NCBI GenBank assembly: GCA_036009105.1 | Contig: DASYMJ010000014.1 | Location: forward strand, 1 to 8,884 | Direction: 5' to 3' | DNA: 8,884 nt | Origin: JAFAVZ01 sp036009105 | Lineage (GTDB): Bacteria > Acidobacteriota > Thermoanaerobaculia > Gp7-AA8 | Program-made: the position numbers and the translations under genes | In this document: positions 5,639 through 8,884 of the stretch, piece after piece | Position numbering within the stretch: position 1 is the first letter of the stretch | Layout: each line of letters opens with the position of its first letter | The notes under the pieces: model-generated | Database searches by the model: none | The model's input: the letters and a program-made list of their open reading frames with translations, nothing else | Told to the model about the DNA's origin: nothing

Positions 5639-6904
5639 ATGTTCGGAACGATCTACTCCAAGGCCATCGAGCTGTTCGGCAAGTCGTTCCTGGTCAGCGC
5701 CTTCATGCCGACGCTGATCGTCACCGCCGGGCTGGCGGCCATGCTCTACACCGAGGAGCTGGTGCGGATGCTTTCCGACTGGATCGGCAAGCAGATCAGC
5801 GAACAGATCTCGGGCGCGCTGCTCGTGCTCCTCTTCCTCTACCTGCTCGCCTTCATCATCTTCGGCATCCGCGACCGCATCACGCGCTTCGTCAGCGCGG
5901 GCGAGTTCTGGGGCCTGCCGTCGCTGCGCAAGCGGCGGCGCATCCACTTCATGCAGAAGGCGCTCGACGCCAAGGCGGAGCAGGACGGCGCGGCGGTGGC
6001 GGTGGCGCAGGCCACCATCTGGGCCATGAACGGCTTCGGCTTCGAGCATTTCGATCAGAAATCGGTCTACATACCGAAGAGCGCGACGGAGAGGAAGGTC
6101 TTCCGCCAGCTCTCGCGCTGGCTTGCGGAGATCGAGCGGCAGCAGCGCGCGGGACGCCTGGCCGAGCGCCTCTCGGCCCTGCGGCGGCTGGAGCTCGCGA
6201 CGTTCTTCGTGACCGTTCATCGCTGCGCGTTCTACGATCCGGAGAGAACCCGGCTGTCCGCCGCGCGCCTGAAAGAGTTGTGCGACTCCGTCTCGCCGCC
6301 CATCTCCATCGCTTCCTGGTGCAAGCAGGTGCAGCAGCTCGACTACGCCGAGATCGTGGAGGCCCTCGACCGCAACCTCTGGGCCCCGCCGCTGCGCAAC
6401 GTCCAGCCCACCGCCCTGGGCAACATCCTGATCTGGGCCTCCGTCTATTGCGTGCAGCGCTACGGCATCGAGCTGGAGTTCCTCTTCCCGCGCCTCCAGC
6501 GCGTCATCGACAAGGACTACCAGGCAAAGATCGATGACCGCCAGCAGTTCTTCGACTTCAGCGTGCTGCTCACGTTCCTGGCCTTCCTGGCCGGTCTCAT
6601 TTACGCCGGCATGGCCGGGTATCGGCTGGTGGCTCACCGGCAATGGACGCAATGGCAGGAGGTCGTCTCCGCCGCCGCGTTCGCCGGCGCCTGGTTCGTC
6701 CTCGGCCGCATCGGCTACAAGCTGTCGCTCGTGGCCGCGCGCGGCTACGTGGCCATGGTGACCAGCGCCATCGATCTGTTCCGCCTTCCGCTGCTGAAGG
6801 AATTGCAGATTGCCGCTCCGGCCGAGCCGTGGCAGGAGCCGGAGATCTGGTCAGGACTGAACGACTCGATCCAGAATGCGACGCGTCCGGAGCAGCCGGC
6901 TTAG
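5639..6904 (+). CDS. Uncharacterised protein with four predicted membrane segments
   Basis: I do not recognise a named family for this 421-residue protein. Four hydrophobic segments are visible: about 16-37, 58-77, 306-330 and 342-363. Between the second and third lies a soluble domain of about 228 residues, rich in charged helices (IPKSATERKVFRQLSRW at 145-161, heptad-like Arg/Glu/Leu stretches at 158-186). Arg/Lys clusters just after segment 2 (RDR, LRKRRRIHF) suggest by the positive-inside rule that this domain is cytoplasmic. A short C-terminal tail contains IDLFRLPLLKELQI (378-391) and WQEPEIW (398-404). No enzyme motif is apparent. An in-frame TGA lies immediately before the ATG, so no longer form is possible. 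Only a weak GAGG about 12 bases upstream precedes the start, so translation may be inefficient or leaderless. The gene is followed after eight bases by three small Cys/His genes and is probably co-transcribed with them. Function unknown. Confidence 0.88.
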   Translation: MFGTIYSKAIELFGKSFLVSAFMPTLIVTAGLAAMLYTEELVRMLSDWIGKQISEQISGALLVLLFLYLLAFIIFGIRDRITRFVSAGEFWGLPSLRKRRRIHFMQKALDAKAEQDGAAVAVAQATIWAMNGFGFEHFDQKSVYIPKSATERKVFRQLSRWLAEIERQQRAGRLAERLSALRRLELATFFVTVHRCAFYDPERTRLSAARLKELCDSVSPPISIASWCKQVQQLDYAEIVEALDRNLWAPPLRNVQPTALGNILIWASVYCVQRYGIELEFLFPRLQRVIDKDYQAKIDDRQQFFDFSVLLTFLAFLAGLIYAGMAGYRLVAHRQWTQWQEVVSAAAFAGAWFVLGRIGYKLSLVAARGYVAMVTSAIDLFRLPLLKELQIAAPAEPWQEPEIWSGLNDSIQNATRPEQPA

Positions 6905-6912
6905 GAGGGATG

Positions 6913-7128
6913 ATGGTCTGGAGCAAACCACTGAACCCGCAGGCTCCCTTCGAAAAGGGATGGGGAGGCGGAGGCGGCGGCATCTCCCCGTCGAGCAATC
7001 TGCCGGGAGAGCCGGAGCCGATCGTCGAGGCGAATCGCTACATCTGTCCCCAGGAAGGCGGCCATATCGTCGACCGCAATCCCTGTCCGAAACATCACGG
7101 CCCGACGACGCTTTACGGCGGCGACTGA
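6913..7128 (+). CDS. Small Cys/His-rich protein, paralogue 1 of 3
   Basis: A 71-residue protein of no family I recognise. Its C-terminal half carries Cys45, His51, Cys58, His61 and His62 (C-x5-H-x6-C-x2-H-H) inside the pattern YICPQEGGH...CPKHHGP...YGGD, which the next two genes share. This arrangement looks like a small zinc or other metal site. From about residue 31 (PGE) it aligns with its paralogues, but the N-terminus differs, including a Gly run (GWGGGGGG, 17-23 region) next to a palindrome. AGGAGG (6903-6908) overlaps the upstream TAG stop. Of two adjacent ATG codons (6910 and 6913) the second has the better spacing, so it is the chosen start. No leader or membrane segment is present, so it is probably cytoplasmic. 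Confidence 0.75.
   Translation: MVWSKPLNPQAPFEKGWGGGGGGISPSSNLPGEPEPIVEANRYICPQEGGHIVDRNPCPKHHGPTTLYGGD
6945..6960. repeat. Small perfect palindrome within the N-terminal coding region of paralogue 1
   Basis: TCCCTT and AAGGGA flank CGAA to make a perfect six-base stem with a four-base loop, followed by a G-rich run. It encodes part of APFEKGW. Similar CCCTT...AAGGG palindromes occur as dispersed repeats in various bacteria, and this segment is absent from the two sister genes. Insertion of a palindromic element is therefore possible but unproven. Confidence 0.5.
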
Positions 7129-7140
7129 AGGAGCGAACGA

Positions 7141-7344
7141 ATGCGACGCAAAGACACGGTCGCCACGCGGCCGCTGAACATCGGCAAGGGGGCAGGCAGC
7201 ACGGCGCGCCTGATCCGGCCCGGCGATCTCAATCCGCTCGCCGAGGCGAACCTTTTCTATTGCCTGGAGGCGGGAGGGCACCTGGTGCGGACGAACTCCT
7301 GCCCCATCCATCACGGTCCCACCACGCGCTACGGCGGCGATTGA
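7141..7344 (+). CDS. Small Cys/His-rich protein, paralogue 2 of 3
   Basis: A 67-residue protein with Cys41, His47, Cys54, His57 and His58 in the same C-x5-H-x6-C-x2-H-H arrangement. The conserved core reads AEANLFYC (34-41), GGHLVR (45-50), CPIHHGP (54-60) and YGGD at the very end. The basic start MRRK is shared with paralogue 3, and the two proteins align without gaps from residue 1 to residue 67. AAGGAG (7128-7133) begins on the last base of the previous stop and sits seven bases before the ATG, a strong ribosome binding site. No leader or membrane segment is present. The function is unknown; a metal-binding accessory of the membrane protein is an inference from position only. Confidence 0.8.
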   Translation: MRRKDTVATRPLNIGKGAGSTARLIRPGDLNPLAEANLFYCLEAGGHLVRTNSCPIHHGPTTRYGGD

Positions 7345-7354
7345 GGAGCCAGCG

Positions 7355-7567
7355 ATGCGACGCAAAGGCAAAGCCGGGCAACCGGAGAGCATCGATAAAA
7401 AGATGTTTGGCGGCCCGGGAGGCCCGATCTATCCCGGCGACGTGGTCCTCCTGGCCGAGGCGAACCTTTTCTATTGCTCGCAGGGAGGTGGGCATCTGGT
7501 GCGGAAGAACCGCTGCCCCATCCACCACGCTCCCGCGACGCGGTACGGCTCGGATCCTGACGAATAA
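7355..7567 (+). CDS. Small Cys/His-rich protein, paralogue 3 of 3
   Basis: A 70-residue protein with Cys41, His47, Cys54, His57 and His58, at exactly the positions of paralogue 2. It shares AEANLFYC (34-41), GGHLVR (45-50), CPIHH (54-58) and a YG-containing end, extended by SDPDE. Codons 34-41 are identical at DNA level to paralogue 2 over 24 bases (7240-7263 and 7454-7477), including a comparatively AT-rich run, whereas residues 5-27 have diverged strongly. That fits a strongly constrained metal-site core and a free N-terminus. GAGGAG (7343-7348) merges with the previous TGA and is six bases from the ATG. It is the last gene of the apparent operon; no terminator follows, and the next gene begins 19 bases on. 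Confidence 0.8.
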   Translation: MRRKGKAGQPESIDKKMFGGPGGPIYPGDVVLLAEANLFYCSQGGGHLVRKNRCPIHHAPATRYGSDPDE

Positions 7568-7570
7568 CTG

Positions 7571-7576
7571 TAGAAT
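7571..7576 (+). promoter_or_regulatory. Candidate -10 element for the DUF3857/transglutaminase gene
   Basis: TAGAAT matches five of six bases of the -10 consensus and ends ten bases before the proposed TTG start. No Shine-Dalgarno sequence is present (the intervening bases are pyrimidine-rich), so a leaderless or very short-leader transcript is suggested. No convincing -35 hexamer is seen 16-18 bases upstream. Confidence 0.4.
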
Positions 7577-7586
7577 ACCCCCTTCC

Positions 7587-8884
7587 TTGCGCATCCCTTT
7601 CCTCCTGCTCCTCGTTTCTCTCCCGCTCACGCTCCGGGCGGCGGAGTTCGACGTGCGCCCCGCGCCGAAGTGGGTCGACGACGCGCCGTTCGAGCAGAAG
7701 GTCGACCTGCCGCGGAGTCAGGTGCGGTACGGGATCTACGCCATCCTGGTCGACCATCAGGTCAAGGGCGACGTTCAATACCAGCGCCGCGTGCGCAAAG
7801 TCCTCTCCGCGGCCGGCGTGCAGAACGCCTCCGAGCTGGAGTTCGACTTCGACCCGTCGTTCGAGCGGCTGGTGTTGCATGACGTGGCCGTGCTGCGGGA
7901 CGGCAAGCGGCTGCCCCGGCTCGATCCGGAGGCGGTGCGCGTGATCGACAAAGAGGACGACGCCGGCGAGGGCATCTACGACGGCGAGCGCAGCGCGATC
8001 CTCGCCCTCAAAGACGTCCGGGCGGGCGACATCCTCGACTACTCCTGGTCCATCGAAGGCGCCAACCCGCTCCTCGGCGGCCGGTACGACGACGAGTACT
8101 CCATCTCCGCCTCCGTCCCCACCCGGCGGATCCGCCATCGCCTGACCTGGCCCCCCTCCCGGCCGCTCCGCTACAGCGCGGCGCCCCACATCGAGAAGGA
8201 CGTGCTGACCTGGGAGAAGCACGACGTGGCGGCCATCGACGACGAGGATGAGACGCCCGACTGGTACGACCCGTGGGAGTCGGTGCAGGTGACGGAGACC
8301 GCGAGCTGGAACGAGGTTGCCGCCTGGTCGGCGAAGATGTTCGAGCTCGACGATGCCTCGCGCGCCGCCGTGAAGCAGCTCGCCGACCGCATCCGCAACG
8401 AGCATGCTTCCGAGGATGAGCGCGTCACCGCGGCCATCCGCTTCGTGCAGGACGAAGTGCGCTACCTCGGCATCGAGATGGGGCGCAACTCGCACCAGCC
8501 GCACATGCCCGCCGCCGTCCTCGAGCAGCGCTGGGGCGACTGCAAAGACAAGGCGCTGCTCCTCGCCGCGTTGCTGCGCGAGCTCGGCGTCGAGGCCTGG
8601 CCGGCGCTGGTCAACACCCGCCTGCTCCGCAAGCTCGACGAGCGCCTCCCCTCGCCCTTCTCCTTCGACCACGTCATCGTGCAGGTCGCGCGCGGCGGGC
8701 GGACCCACTGGGTCGATGCCACCATCTCCGACCAGGGCGGCACGCTGGAGACCATCGAGACGCCGAACGACGAACGGGCCCTGGTCGTGAAGGCGGAGAC
8801 CACCGGGCTGATCAGGGTGGAGACGAACACCAGAGGGGCGACCTCCATCGAGCAGACGTACAACGTGCCCGACTTCGCCAAGCC
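7587..8884 (+). CDS. DUF3857 domain-containing transglutaminase-like protein, exported (3' end missing)
   Basis: The frame is open from a TTG at 7587 to the right edge: 432 full codons, C-terminus missing. Residues 1-19 form a short signal peptide (Leu-rich core, then LRAAE). Residues about 35-200 fit the beta-rich DUF3857 domain. Residues about 255-385 are a transglutaminase-like domain with its full triad: Cys319 in RWGDCKDKA, His362 in FDHVIV and Asp377 in HWVDATI. The segment before it, IRFVQDEVRYLGIE (284-297), is also typical. Bacterial DUF3857-transglutaminase proteins are periplasmic or surface proteins with cysteine-protease-type triads; their substrates are mostly unknown. TTG is chosen because it directly precedes the signal peptide and no ATG is in frame nearby; there is no Shine-Dalgarno sequence. 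It starts 19 bases after the last small Cys/His gene, but a -10-like hexamer in the gap suggests its own promoter. Confidence 0.88.
   Translation, partial: MRIPFLLLLVSLPLTLRAAEFDVRPAPKWVDDAPFEQKVDLPRSQVRYGIYAILVDHQVKGDVQYQRRVRKVLSAAGVQNASELEFDFDPSFERLVLHDVAVLRDGKRLPRLDPEAVRVIDKEDDAGEGIYDGERSAILALKDVRAGDILDYSWSIEGANPLLGGRYDDEYSISASVPTRRIRHRLTWPPSRPLRYSAAPHIEKDVLTWEKHDVAAIDDEDETPDWYDPWESVQVTETASWNEVAAWSAKMFELDDASRAAVKQLADRIRNEHASEDERVTAAIRFVQDEVRYLGIEMGRNSHQPHMPAAVLEQRWGDCKDKALLLAALLRELGVEAWPALVNTRLLRKLDERLPSPFSFDHVIVQVARGGRTHWVDATISDQGGTLETIETPNDERALVVKAETTGLIRVETNTRGATSIEQTYNVPDFAK

Noticed and set aside
4687..6537. 616-codon open frame on the plus strand spanning thioesterase, nth and the membrane gene
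   Set aside because: It is an alternative frame over three supported genes, low-complexity Arg/Pro/Ala-rich, with no recognisable domain.
6913..7567. CRISPR-like or simple tandem DNA repeat in the small-gene triplet
   Set aside because: The repetition is at gene scale (about 214 bases), with diverged DNA and conserved protein ligands. There are no short identical repeats with unique spacers.
7329..8708. 459-codon open frame on the minus strand
   Set aside because: It is antisense to the DUF3857/transglutaminase gene, whose plus frame shows a signal peptide and a complete catalytic triad. The minus frame shows no motif.
1..8884. tRNA, rRNA, transposase or integrase genes, and phage features
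   Set aside because: None was recognised by eye on either strand. The sequence is filled by the listed genes, with short gaps only.

Overview
This is a GC-rich bacterial window with dense coding on both strands. Paired DUF1501 and DUF1549/DUF1553 genes, a Tat-type leader, and GTG/TTG starts placed just after -10-like hexamers suggest an Acidobacteriota- or Planctomycetota-like lineage. Acidobacteriota is my guess; there is no rRNA or other phylogenetic marker here to settle it.

Left third (1-3453, minus strand). A 624-residue DUF1549/DUF1553 protein with a CxxCH haem-type motif is followed 7 bases later by a 462-residue Tat-exported DUF1501 protein of the alkaline-phosphatase/sulfatase fold. 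After 82 bases comes the start of a second gene whose first codons copy the DUF1549/DUF1553 gene: 88 bases are identical, and the copy runs off the left edge. The cluster therefore looks like a partly duplicated A-B-A' operon of envelope proteins.

Centre (3454-5518, plus strand). A 135-base divergent intergenic region separates this operon from a pirin-family (YhhW-like) cupin gene that keeps all four metal ligands. A GATC-rich imperfect inverted repeat follows. Next are a hotdog-fold thioesterase (GTG start, probably leaderless) and, overlapping it by ATGA, an endonuclease III (nth) with an unusual iron-sulfur cysteine pattern. Two C-rich tracts, G-quadruplex-capable on the minus strand, flank the thioesterase-nth junction.

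Right part (5639-7567, plus strand). This is the least explained and most interesting region. An unrecognised protein of 421 residues with four predicted membrane segments is followed by three tandem paralogous small genes of 71, 67 and 70 residues. All three share the metal-site-like signature C-x5-H-x6-C-x2-H-H and a conserved GGH...CPxHH...YG ending. They are spaced 8-12 bases apart, with stop codons touching or merging into the next Shine-Dalgarno sequence, so the four genes look like one operon of unknown function. The first small protein has a different N-terminus containing a perfect small palindrome.

Right edge (7587-8884, plus strand). A signal-peptide-bearing DUF3857/transglutaminase-like protein with a complete Cys-His-Asp triad runs off the window. 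It appears to start at a TTG just after a -10-like TAGAAT.
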